In this document: one piece after another, positions 8,905-20,632 of the stretch
How the letters are laid out: every line of letters starts with the position of its first letter
How positions within the stretch are numbered: the first letter of the stretch is position 1
NCBI RefSeq assembly: GCF_025698545.1
Contig: NC_068570.1
Coordinates: forward strand, 868,001-932,000
Reading direction: 5' to 3'
Source of the DNA: Gossypium raimondii
Lineage: Eukaryota; Streptophyta; Magnoliopsida; Malvales; Malvaceae
DNA length: 64,000 nt
Notes under the pieces: model-generated
What the model was told of the DNA's origin: nothing
Seen by the model: the letters and a program-made list of their open reading frames with translations, nothing else
Databases searched by the model: none
Program-made: the position numbers and the translations under genes

Positions 8905-11457
8905 ATGGCGGTTGGTCGTAGGGACAAAGCGGCGTCGTTTCGTGGATCCCGAATCGTCGTAGCCATTGTGATCGGCGTTCTCCTCGGCTGTGTCATTGCT
9001 TTCCTTTTCCCTTACGGCCTCTTCAATCCCGCCGCCTCAGTTCAAAATCGTCGAATCGGGAAAACGAATTTCCAGGTTTTTTTTTATAAACCCTCCCTTT
9101 TAAATTCCGTTTTAAATTGTTCATTTTCTTGGAATTTTATCGATTAATGTTTGATGTTTAGATGATTAATGAGATAGTGTATGAATGGGGCTGAGTTGAC
9201 TTTCGGATCAATGAGTGTTCTTAACTGTGTTGACTCGTTCTAGAGTGGGAAAAAGGATTTAATTTTAAGATCTGGGTTTTCAATGAAAACCAAATGATTT
9301 GAATTAACTTGATCTCTTAGTAGGAATTTTACTTAGCATCTATGTTGATCGGACTTGGGTATAGGTGTCCAATACAGTAGTGTCGGACACGAGTTTAGAG
9401 GTCATATCTCTATATCCGTATGTCGAACATAGGTACTACAAGTAAAATGAAGAGTCTGAGCATCATAGCTTAGCATGAACTAAAACTAGGTAATGGCAGT
9501 GATAAAATCTTGATCTCTTAGTTGGAATTTTACTTAGCACCTATGTTGCTCCGATTTGGGTGTAGTTGTCCAATACTGGTAGTGTCTGATATGAGTTTAG
9601 AGGTTGTATCTCTGTATTTGTGTGTCGGACATGAGGGTCAGACACAGATACTTCAAGAAAAATGAAGAGTCCGAGCATCATAGCTTAGCACGAACCAAAA
9701 CTAGGTAATGGTAGTGATAAAATCATGTTTTCTTATTTGGAAATTTACTTAGCACCTGTATTACTCGGATTTGGGTGTAGTTGTCTGATAATAGTAGTGT
9801 CGGACACGAGTTTAGAGGTTGTATCTCTGTATTGCAGTGTTGGACATGAGTGTCAGGCACAGATACTTCAAGAAAAATGAAGAGTTCGAGCATCATAGCT
9901 TAGGACAAACTAAAACTATGTAATGGTAGTGATAAAGTCTTGGAACATAGTTGATGTCTTACATTTCCATTGGTTATGGTAAGCCTAATATCCTTTAGGC
10001 TTTAGCCTTGGTTTTTTTTGTTTGATATTTTTGTCTTGATTGAGCTTAGTTTGGCCAACCTTTTGTTACATAAAAATGTCTAATGCGAATTACTAGCTTT
10101 GAGATATAAGTTTATAGTATGCATTTGTGTCAACCGAGCCCGTGTTGTAATGGAAAATACTTCTGTTGAATGGAATCTTGGTTGACATCAGGTCCCGGTT
10201 TGATCCTTGAACACACCTTAACCCCCTCATTCTTAATGGGATGTCCGAACATTGAAAATTTAGTCATGTTTTTTTCCTTTTTATTAATTATTTGATGGGG
10301 GTATGGTTTTGCCTTTTTTCTTTGTCCTGGCTATTTTTTAGATTGGTTCTTCGTCATGTGAATCCTCAGAGCGGAGTAAGATGCTGAAGTCTGAAATCGT
10401 ATCCCTATCAGAGAAGAACTCCGAATTAAAGAAGCAAGTCAGGGATTTGACGGAAAGGCTGCAACTGGCCGAACAAGGAAAAGATCAAGCTCAGAAGCAG
10501 TTTTTGGTGTTGGGTGAGCAGCATAAAGCTGGACCTTTCGGTACTGTCAAAGCTTTACGAACTAACCCGGCTGTTGTTCCCGACGATTCCGTGAACCCAA
10601 GGTTGGCTAAGATCTTGGAGAAAGTAGCTGTTCGGAAAGAGCTTATAGTTGCACTCGCCAATTCGAATGTGAAAGAGATGTTGGAGGTTTGGTTTTCTAG
10701 CATCAAGAGAGTCGGTATACCTAATTACCTAGTTATAGCTTTAGATGACCACATTGAAGAGTTCTGCAAATCGAATAATGTCCCGGTGTACAAGAGGGAT
10801 CCAGATGCGGGTATTGATGCCGTTGGGAGATCAGGAGGCAATCATGCTGTCTCTGGATTGAAGTTCCGGATTTTAAGGGAGTTTTTGCAACTGGGTTACA
10901 GCGTCCTTCTTTCGGATGTTGATATAATATACTTACAAAACCCATTCAACCATCTTTACCGGGATTCTGACGTAGAGTCCATGACTGATGGTCACAACAA
11001 TATGACTGCTTATGGATATAACGATGTCTTCGATGAACCTGCGATGGGTTGGGCACGTTATGCTCATACAATGAGAATATGGGTATACAACTCTGGTTTC
11101 TTCTTTATAAGACCTACAATCCCTTCAATCGAGCTTTTGGACCGTGTAGCTGATCGGCTAGCTAAACAACTAAACTCATGGGACCAAGCCGTTTTTAATG
11201 AGGAACTCTTTTTCCCATCACATCCAGGCTACGAGGGACTACACGCCGCTAAGAGAACCATGGATTTCTACATGTTCATGAACAGCAAGGTCCTATTTAA
11301 AACAGTAAGGAAAGATGCTAAACTCAAGAAGTTAAAACCCGTAATTGTTCATGTAAATTACCACCCAGATAAGCTTCGAAGAATGAAAGCAGTGGTAGAA
11401 TTCTTCGTTAACGGCAAGCAAGATGCATTGGATCCATACCCAGATGGCTCTGAGTGA
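8905..11457 (+). CDS. RRA: Arabinosyltransferase RRA-type (GT77), two exons
   Basis: Exons are 8905-9075 and 10342-11457, joined in phase 0 by a GT...AG intron, giving 428 residues, the length I expect for Arabidopsis RRA2/RRA3. The start is the ATG at 8905, followed by [15 protein letters not shown]. The protein is a type II Golgi membrane protein: a short basic cytosolic tail, a membrane anchor at about 14-34, a coiled-coil stem at about 70-105, then the catalytic domain. The metal-binding DVD is at about 249-251 in [14 protein letters not shown]. Other conserved blocks are [28 protein letters not shown] and [11 protein letters not shown] enzymes add the second beta-arabinofuranose to hydroxyproline-linked arabinosides of extensins, which affects cell wall strength and root hairs. 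The paralog number (RRA1/2/3) cannot be fixed here. The intron carries a triplicated repeat. Confidence 0.96.
9328..9945 (+). repeat. Three tandem copies of a roughly 200-215 bp sequence in the RRA intron
   Basis: The anchor ACTTAGCA recurs at 9331, 9532 and 9747. Each copy has GTGTCGGACACGAGTTTAG-like, GATACTTCAAG-like and GAGCATCATAGCTTAG words. The copies are diverged by substitutions, so this is an old duplication and not an assembly repeat. Confidence 0.85.
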
Positions 11458-13970
11458 GATAGCAACAACGCCATCAAGGATCTCATCTCGACCTATGGAT
11501 GATGGATTGACTCTCCGGTTCTCGCTCGTTCCAAAAGCTACATGATTATGGGTATGTAATTCTGATATTATCTTACGAGAAGAGTGTCTGAATATCTTTC
11601 TTTACTCACTTTCTTTTTAACTTAAAGCTTTGTATTACTTGCTGTAACTTTTTTTGTCAAACTTTACAAGCAGTTTAATTAGTACACTTGTGCTATATTA
11701 TGCATACTAAGGTTTTGGTTGTTTTTTTTTTTTTTTCATTATAATTTGTTTGCTGCATTGTCTTGTCTGCATATTGTATTGCCTGTTTAGTTTTTTTTTT
11801 TCCTCAAGACTCTGTTTGTTTCGGTATTCATTCGGTCGTTTCGGTTTTTTATATATCAAGAACCAAATAAATTGACTAAAACTTAATTTGGACTCAGTAA
11901 TTATCGAGTTAAGTTTAAACTCGAGCTATCAATCAAGTTGAATTCGAGCACTATGATACTTTGTTCAGATGGCTCATTAGTCTTATTGAATTTTTCATTT
12001 TAATATATTTTTATATTATGAAATATATTTGCACTTACTAATCGAACTTGGGTAGATTAATTAAGTCTCGAGTCGAGTTCAAGCTTAGAAATTTATGTTC
12101 GATTGTGTTCAAATTTCTAATTGAATAGAGCTTGACGTTGTCCCTATTTGAGTTTGATTCAACTTGATTACACGTCTACCCTTTTCTCTCGAATGTAATC
12201 TAAAAATGAATTTTGGGTTTTATAATCGAACAGATTAAATTAATTTATTTAATAATCTTATTTTTAATTTATTTTGTTTGATCAATTAAATCGGTTAATC
12301 GATTTTTCTTTCCTGTTTTCTTTCGATTTGGTTAGGTTCAGGGGCGGATACAAGGGACCCAAAATTGAAAAATTGCAATTCTAACCTTCAATAAATGATC
12401 AAATTATAAATTAATATAGGAGAGAAATATGCTTTGGCGCCTCTAAAAATGAAAAACATTCTTTTTCTTTTGGTATAGAAAATTATTTTATTTAGTCCTT
12501 CCGAAAACAATAAATTAATACATAATAAAATCTATATTTTACATTTTAAACATTTATAAATCATTTTGATCTCTTAAAAAATTTGGGTTCACCCTAATTA
12601 GGTCAATTAAAACAGTTAGAGGATTATATATAAAAATAAACTAAACCAATTAAAAAAAGATTGGGCCCCTAATTGGATAAGCTTTAATGTTAAGTCACCA
12701 TTATATTCCTTCTTGAAGAGGAAAAAAACAGATTCGAGGACTAGAAAAGGAAAATCATAATAACAGGCTATGGATATATAACACAGATTTGCAGAAAACG
12801 AAGTGAGACAAAACATCGTACCACAAAAATTCATGAACTAATGGCTGCCATGAGATTTTATTAGAATGGTCTCCACTTAATAACAAATAAACCCTTCAAT
12901 TTTTGGCATTTTTCTACTCTTATCCATAAACAAACTGACAAAATCACTTTAAAGCCTTTGTGGCTTCAAATCTTTGGACAAACAGGTAACAACCCCCCCC
13001 CCCCCAACTGTCTTTTTTGGGTCTAATTTGGCCTCAATCCCTTTACTTTTTGGACTTTTGAAATTTAATCCATTCTATTTGCCTGGTTTGAAAATTAATT
13101 AATAACATTATTGATTTGAATGTATCTATACTGTTCTTTTAAGTGCTTGACTGAGTTTATGTCACCTGGTTTCAATTCAATTGGAAAATTACCAATAACT
13201 CTGTTGAGAAATTACCGAAAACATTATGTTCTTTAATATCTCAACGATCCTAGGGTTATTTGAATCAAAGTTTCATTTGTTTTTTTATCGATTTTTTTAT
13301 AAATATATTACATCATGGGTGTGCCAATATAGGGGTGAAATCGAGCTGAACCAAGCTTGAATATTGGCAAGCTTAAGCTTGAATTCTATTTGAAATTTGG
13401 AGCTCCATACTTAGTTCAAGCTCAATCGAATATCTATTTTTAAGCTAGAACTCGACTTGAGATATAATCGAGGTACTTGAGATCGATCTCAATTAAGGTT
13501 GTTTATTAATTTTCGTACTCTAGCTCAAGCTAAGCTCAAGCTCGATTAAAGCTCGTACATATCGAAGCTCAAGCTTAAGCTTAGCTCGATAAGCTTAAGG
13601 TTAATAATATATATTAAGGGCAAAAACTGAATTTAATAATATAAAATATTCAAAATATATATTAAAAATAAAAATATCAATAAGACTCACAAGCCAAGTA
13701 TTACTATGCTTGGAACCGGTTTGATCAATAGCTCTAGTTATTCAAGCTCAAACTTAGGTTAATAATTACTGAATTAAATTTGAGTATTCTCCGAGTCGAA
13801 CTCAAATAATTTGCGACCACCAATGTCTCATTTACATCCATTGCATACCATAATCTAGTGTTATTAATCGAACTTCAATTTTCAAATTATACAAGCCAAA
13901 GGACTAAATTTCAAAAGTCTGAAAAGTACAAATACTAAAGCATATTTAAACCTTTTCCCTTTTTTGGTCC
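11458..13970. other. Intergenic between RRA and JAC1 genes
   Basis: The first 300 bp probably contains the RRA 3' UTR. Diffuse GAGCTCGA-type repeats lie at 11830-12180 and 13335-13825, and a GGGGCGGATACAAGGG-type element at 12340-12600. A run of 13 C lies at 12993-13005. The minus-strand open frame at 12616-12834 has no recognisable domain and I do not call it a gene. Confidence 0.55.
12993..13005 (+). repeat. Run of 13 C
   Basis: An uninterrupted homopolymer of C in otherwise AT-rich DNA. Its length may be unreliable in the assembly. Confidence 0.9.
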
Positions 13971-13971
13971 T

Positions 13972-13978
13972 TATAAAA
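13972..13978 (+). promoter_or_regulatory. Probable TATA box of the JAC1 gene
   Basis: TATAAAA lies 70 bp upstream of the ATG at 14042. This spacing would leave a 5' UTR of about 35-40 nt. Confidence 0.45.
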
Positions 13979-14041
13979 CAATTTTCATTCGTTTCATCAG
14001 TTTTCCTCTGCAAAATTTGACAGTTCGTAAAGCATTTGAAG

Positions 14042-17000
14042 ATGCAAGGATTTTCACATAAAGAACAAAACGGTGTCGCTTTAAGCTCAGATATAGACTT
14101 TAATGACGTCTTCGGCGGTCCGCCGAAGAGGAGATCGTCGATGCACGAGACACGACGCCGTTTTAGTGAAAACAGGGATTCATCATCTTCATCATCATCT
14201 TCATTCGGTTCAAGTGATGAAATATCTTTTTCTGCATCGTCGAAGAATCCATGGTTGTCCGGTTCAAGTGAAAAACCAGTGTTCGGCGGTGAAGAAGGGA
14301 TGAACCAGCGGAGGCACTCGAATGCTGATTTCTTTAATGATATTTTTGGTGGGAATAATGATCGGTGTTTGAGTTCTTCGCCGAGGAAATATGAAATGAA
14401 GGATCCTTTTGCACCACCATCCATGGCGGAGCCTTTTGCTACTTCGTTGCCCAGTCGATTCAGGTTCGGTTCTCACCTTTTCCTTTTTCGGCTTTCATTA
14501 TGTTATATTGCGAAGCTAGCAGGGGCGAATACAAAATTTTTTTAGTAAATTTTAAAATTTTAAAATTTTTTAAATTTCACCATATATTAACTTACATTTT
14601 CATCGTTCATAAAGGGACTAAATTGAATGACTTTCATTTGGAGACCAAGGTCCTTGCCTGCCCCCTAAATTCACCCTTAGAAGCCAGGAAATTTTTGTTG
14701 AGGGTTGAAATTATATTAAATTTTTTATGAGAGTTAAAATGTAATTTTTTTATTGTAAGCTTAAAACTTTATGATTTTTAAAAAAGATTAAATCATAATT
14801 TTATCATTTTAAAAAGGTTAAAATGTAATTTTATTATGTATTAATTTATAAATTTTTAAATTTTAGTGGAGTTAAAATGTAAATTATTTATTTTAGGGTC
14901 AGGTCCTGCTTGTCCCTTCTAATGTTGCCCATGCTTAGGGTGGAGAAAAAAAATCAAAAAATCGAACATCGACTCCAACCATAGTGTTTAGATGATTTTT
15001 AGAATAGAAATTAAAAAATTATGATTTTCCATAGCCGAACCTTTTGCTACTTCATTGCTTATTACCAGAGGCTAAAGCTAAAAATATTGTGTTAAAAATA
15101 TTTAAATTTAATGTTTTATATTTTAGAGGGCTTAAAATAGCAATTGTACCATTTGACCAAGGCCAAAATTAAAATTTGAAAAGTAGAGGGACTAAATTCT
15201 TAGAAATGAAAGTATATGAACTAAATTCCAAAATTTGAAAGCGTACAGGGATTTATGACATATTTTAACCTTTTTAAAAAAAATTACAAGGATTAAATTA
15301 TAAATATGACCATATTAGAGTGACCAAAACCAAATTTAACCTTTTACGATTTTTCAACAAATTTTGACATGAAGCTCGTGCTCTATTTACTCCAATGGCT
15401 TACTTTTTTTGCTGCCATTTTGATTTTCCCCAGCCTTTTGAACAAAGGAATTGACCTCCCAACATCTGCCTCTCCACAAAACAAGGTTAAAGCTTCAAAT
15501 AGCTTAAGCTATTACGCTACCAGGCACGATCATGAAACAAAAAGCAATTCAATCGAAGATTCAAATGGTTCTAAGATCTCCAACAATGGCGACAAATTGC
15601 AGAGATGCTCAAGTCTTAAGGGATGGGTGACATGCGATAGCAGATCGGATAATTGGTTCGTCTCCGGTGATAGAACGTCCGTGAATGCTAAATCTTTTAG
15701 AATCGATTCGAGAAATGGAGACGGAGAAAGAGTTCGATCTATTAAGGAAGATGATCGATCCCTTTCTCGGCCTCAGCTTAAAACTCTGGAATTGCTTTTA
15801 CATGAAGACCAACAAGGTACGGATGAATTTGGGTTGGGTCAATTTGAGCTTAAATTCTTTTGAGTATTTTGGGTTCGGATCATTTAAGTTTATCTTAAGT
15901 TTTTTAAGTTTGGATTTGACATTATGATTAACTCATTCAAATTATTTCAATTTTATTTGTTTAATGGTAAACTACACCAAATGTTACTAAATTATTAGTA
16001 AATTTATATTTTGGTCACTAAATTTTAAAAAAATTATAAAATAATCATTAAATTATTTGAAAGTTTTTATTTAAGTCATTGGATTGTTAAAAGCATTGTT
16101 GCATATGCTTCTCTGTTCGCACTGCCTGTACCGATTGAAAGTTCTTATTCCCCTTCTTTCTACAGTTCAATTTTTTTAATGAAATAATTTTGAATATCAT
16201 GAATCTACGAATCAAAATCTAAACAGTTTTTTTCTTCGATCTCCTACATTGGTCTTCAAATCGACTTGGATCTAAGATATATTCTTCTACTCGTTGATCG
16301 GTACTGACCCACCATACCGATCATCGTATCATCACTTAGAACTTGTTAGTCGGACTTTTAAAAAAAATTAACAGTCCAGTGGCTTAAATAAAAATTTTCA
16401 AATAGTTCAATGACTTAAATGAAAATTTTCAAATAATTTAGTGACTATTTTGTAATTTTTTAAAACTAAGTAACCAAAACATAAACTTATTAATAATTTA
16501 GTGATCTTTAGTATAATTTACTCTTATTTTAATATTTTGGGTTGGGATAGTTAGAATTATAGACTTTCTTCTTCTTTTTTAGTTCATGTCATTTTATTTT
16601 GGATTATGATAGATTTAAATAATTTCTATGTTGGTTTTAACGAATTCAATTATTTAAATTTTTTATTAAACTTAATTGAAACAAATTGAATTTAAATTAA
16701 TTAAATTGAATTTTCAAGTTTAAATTAAAATTGAAATCCCTAATTATACCCATATGATGCATTTTGGTGCTTATGTGCTATTTCTTATACTGTTTTTATT
16801 CTACATTGTGCAGGCAATGATGAGATGAATAGATATGATGGAACAAAAGACATTTCTAGGAAGAGTTCAAAGAAGTTATATGAAATTCTAGATGTTGAAA
16901 ACATCAATATGGAAGCCAATATAACAATAGTAAAAGGTAGTTTTGAGTATTTTGGATTTGATATTTGAGTTTAGGTCATTTTGATTTATTAATTTAAATT

Positions 17001-20000
17001 ATTTTATTTTTATTCTTGTCTTATACTTAAGTTCAATTCATTCGGTTTGGGTCATTGTAGGTTTTAGTCGCCTTAAGTTGATTATTTTGGGTTCCAATCA
17101 TTTCAGATCTTGGGTTGGTCAATAACAACGGAACATGTTATTATGTTTTGGGATTACTTAAAATTTTCAAAACTTCAAGAGGTCTAATTGAAATTTTGAA
17201 AATTTTAGAGTCTTAATAAAAATTTTGGGTTTAACTTTTTAAAATGCTTAATTAAAAATTTTTAAAACTTAATTTTAAAAAATGGGGAGCCTTCTAGCTC
17301 CAGCAACGTTCCACCCTTAATTGATATCTTCAAGTTGATACTTTTTATGATGAAACTGGGTTAAATTGAATTTAAATTTAAATTAATTAAACTGATTTTT
17401 GAATTTTGGTCAGAATTGATTTTCATATTGTTTTCTTGTAGGTAATGATGAGATGGTCAAGAAATTTCATGATATTCCATATGATGAAAACATCAAGAAA
17501 CTAAATACTACAAGAAGTGCTAATTCCACCAATATGGAAGCCACTACAAGAGTAAAAGGTCATTTGTTTAAGTAATACATTAGTTCAACTTATTCGGATT
17601 TAGATTATTTCGGGTTTTGACCATTTAATTTAAGTTTTTAATATTTTATAATTAAATTAGGTAAAATCGCGTTTGAATTCAAATTCGGATTAGAATTGAT
17701 TTTCATATTATTTTAGTACATCATGCAGATGAGAAGAACAAGAAATTACATGAAATTCTAGATGATGGAAACATCAAGGAACCAAACACTACAAAAAGGG
17801 CCAATTCCAACAATATAGAAGCCATTACAACAAGAGCAAAAGGTTCACCTAGGAACTCATGGGATAATGGGAAAAGCAAAGTTAGAGGAAAGGTCACAGA
17901 ATTCATCAAAATTTTCAACCAAGATGCTTCACCAAAGCCAGAGAATGGACCAAATCATCTTCAAATGAATGAAAATGAAGTGAAATTTCGTATGCCTACA
18001 CTGCAAGAGAAGAAACCATTTTCCCAAGTTGCCATTGCAGATCATATGAGTGAAGGTGAAGCACAAAAGAACAACAATGGTTCATTAATAGATCATGGTC
18101 AGTTTATCTTATTCTTCTACTACTTTATGCATGTTGGTTTAGGAAAGGTGAATTTGGTTGGCAGATCCCTCTATTATAGCGACCAAATCAAGTTAGTCTT
18201 ACAAGTAAATGAAACAATTTAGTTCTTATACTATTAATAAGAATGGGTAATTTTACATTAGTAATGACCCAACTATAAAAGTTACAAAATGATCACTCAA
18301 GTCATTAATTTTGTCTTTTTGGTCACCCAACTATCGTTAATTTTGGGTGTCTCCATTTTTACATTAGCCACTAGTGACCAAAAAATACAAATTTAAACAG
18401 TTGGCGACCATTTTGTAACATTCCATAGTTAGTGATTTTCTTCTTTTTTAGTTCATGTCATTTTATTTTGGATTATGATAGATTTAAATAATTTCTATGT
18501 TGGTTTTAACGAATTGAATTATTTAAATTTTTTATTAAACTTAATTGAAACAAATTCGAATTTAAATTAATTAAATTGAATTTTCAAGTTTAAATTAAAA
18601 TTGAAATCCCTAATTATACCCATATGATGCATTTTGGTGCTTATGTGCTATTTCTTATACTGTTTTTATTCTACATTGTGCAGGCAATGATGAGATGAAT
18701 AGATATGATGGAACAAAAGACATTTCTAGGAAGAGTTCAAAGAAGTTATATGAAATTCTAGATGTTGAAAACATCAATATGGAAGCCAATATAACAATAG
18801 TAAAAGGTAGTTTTGAGTATTTTGGATTTGATATTTGAGTTTAGGTCATTTTGATTTATTAATTTAAATTATTTTATTTTTATTCTTGTCTTATACTTAA
18901 GTTCAATTCATTCGGGTTTGGGTCATTGTAGGTTTTAGTCGTCTTAAGTTGATTATTTTGGGTTCCAATCATTTCTGTACTGGGTTGGTCAATAACAACG
19001 GAACATGTTATTATGTTTTGGGGACTACTTAAAATTTTCAAAACTTCAAGAGGTCTAATTGAAATTTTGAAAATTTTAGAGTCTTAATAAAAAATTTTGG
19101 GTTTAACTTTTTAAAATGCTTAATTAAAAATTTTTAAAACTTAATTTTAAAAATGGGGGAGCCTTCTAGCTCCAGCAACGTTCCACCCTTAATTGATATC
19201 TTCAAGTTGATACTTTTTTATGATGAAACTGGGTTAAATTGAATTTAAATTTAAATTAATTAAACTGATTTTTGAATTTTGGTCAGAATTGATTTTCATA
19301 TTGTTTTCTTGTAGGTAATGATGAGATGGTCAAGAAATTTCATGATATTCCATATGATGAAAACATCAAGAAACTAAATACTACAAGAAGTGCTAATTCC
19401 ACCAATATGGAAGCCACTACAAGAGTAAAAGGTCATTTGTTTAAGTAATACATTAGTTCAACTTATTCGGATTTAGATTATTTCGGTTTTGACCATTTAA
19501 TTTAAGTTTTAATATTTTATAATTAAATTAGGTAAAATCGCGTTTGAATTCAAATTCGGATTAGAATTGATTTTTCATATTATTTTAGTACATCATGCAG
19601 ATGAGAAGAACAAGAAATTACATGAAATTCTAGATGATGGAAACATCAAGGAACCAAACACTACAAAAAGGGCCAATTCCAACAATATAGAAGCCATTAC
19701 AACAAGAGCAAAAGGTTCACCTAGGAACTCATGGGATAATGGGAAAAGCAAAGTTAGAGGAAAGGTCACAGAATTCATCAAAATTTTCAACCAAGATGCT
19801 TCACCAAAGCCAGAGAATGGACCAAATCATCTTCAAATGAATGAAAATGAAGTGAAATTTCGTATGCCTACACTGCAAGAGAAGAAACCATTTTCCCAAG
19901 TTGCCATTGCAGATCATATGAGTGAAGGTGAAGCACAAAAGAACAACAATGGTTCATTAATAGATCATGGTCAGTTTATCTTATTCTTCTACTACTTTAT

Positions 20001-20579
20001 GCATGTTGGTTTAGGAAAGGTGAATTTGGTTGGCAGATCCCTCTATTATAGCGACCAAATCAAGTTAGTCTTACAAGTAAATGAAACAATTTAGTTCTTA
20101 TACTATTAATAAGAATGGGTAATTTTACATTAGTAATGACCCAACTATAAAAGTTACAAAATGATCACTCAAGTCATTAATTTTGTCTTTTTTGGTCACC
20201 CAACTATCGTTAATTTTTGGGTGTCTCCATTTTTACATTAGCCAGCTAGTGACCAAAAAAATACAAATTTAAACAGTTGGCCGACCATTTTGTAACATTC
20301 CATAGTTAGGTGATTATTTGCACTAAATATCTCTCAATTACTTTTTTATTATTATTAAAAGGATGATTGTCAAAATCGAGCCAAACCAATTAATTAAATT
20401 AAAAATTAGTGGTTAAACTGATTTGATTATCAATTTTAGAATTTAATTATCTACTTACTTTATTGGCATCAGTTTCTAATGGCTTCAACACTGTAATCGA
20501 AGATCCTGCAAAATCATCCGAGGACAACTTTTTGGTACGTCACCTATCCATTTCCATAGCAATAGTTGAGTTAATGAGT

Positions 20580-20632
<53 letters not shown>

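Noticed and set aside
13882..14424. 180-codon minus-strand open frame
   Set aside because: It is antisense to JAC1 exon 1, and its Ser/Glu-rich look comes from the sense Ser run.
15369..15433. Hydrophobic N-terminus beginning [11 protein letters not shown], which looks like a signal peptide
   Set aside because: It is intron sequence ahead of the acceptor at 15431-15433. The phase of JAC1 exon 1 requires the exon to begin at 15434.
17721..17918. Minus-strand open frame of 65 codons, repeated identically at 19593-19790
   Set aside because: It is the antisense of JAC1 exon 5 and its duplicate. The sense strand has splice signals and family similarity; the antisense has none.
17965..18222. Open frame running past the end of JAC1 exon 5
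   Set aside because: The part after 18097 is intron read-through. A GT donor with matching phase to the next exon is present.
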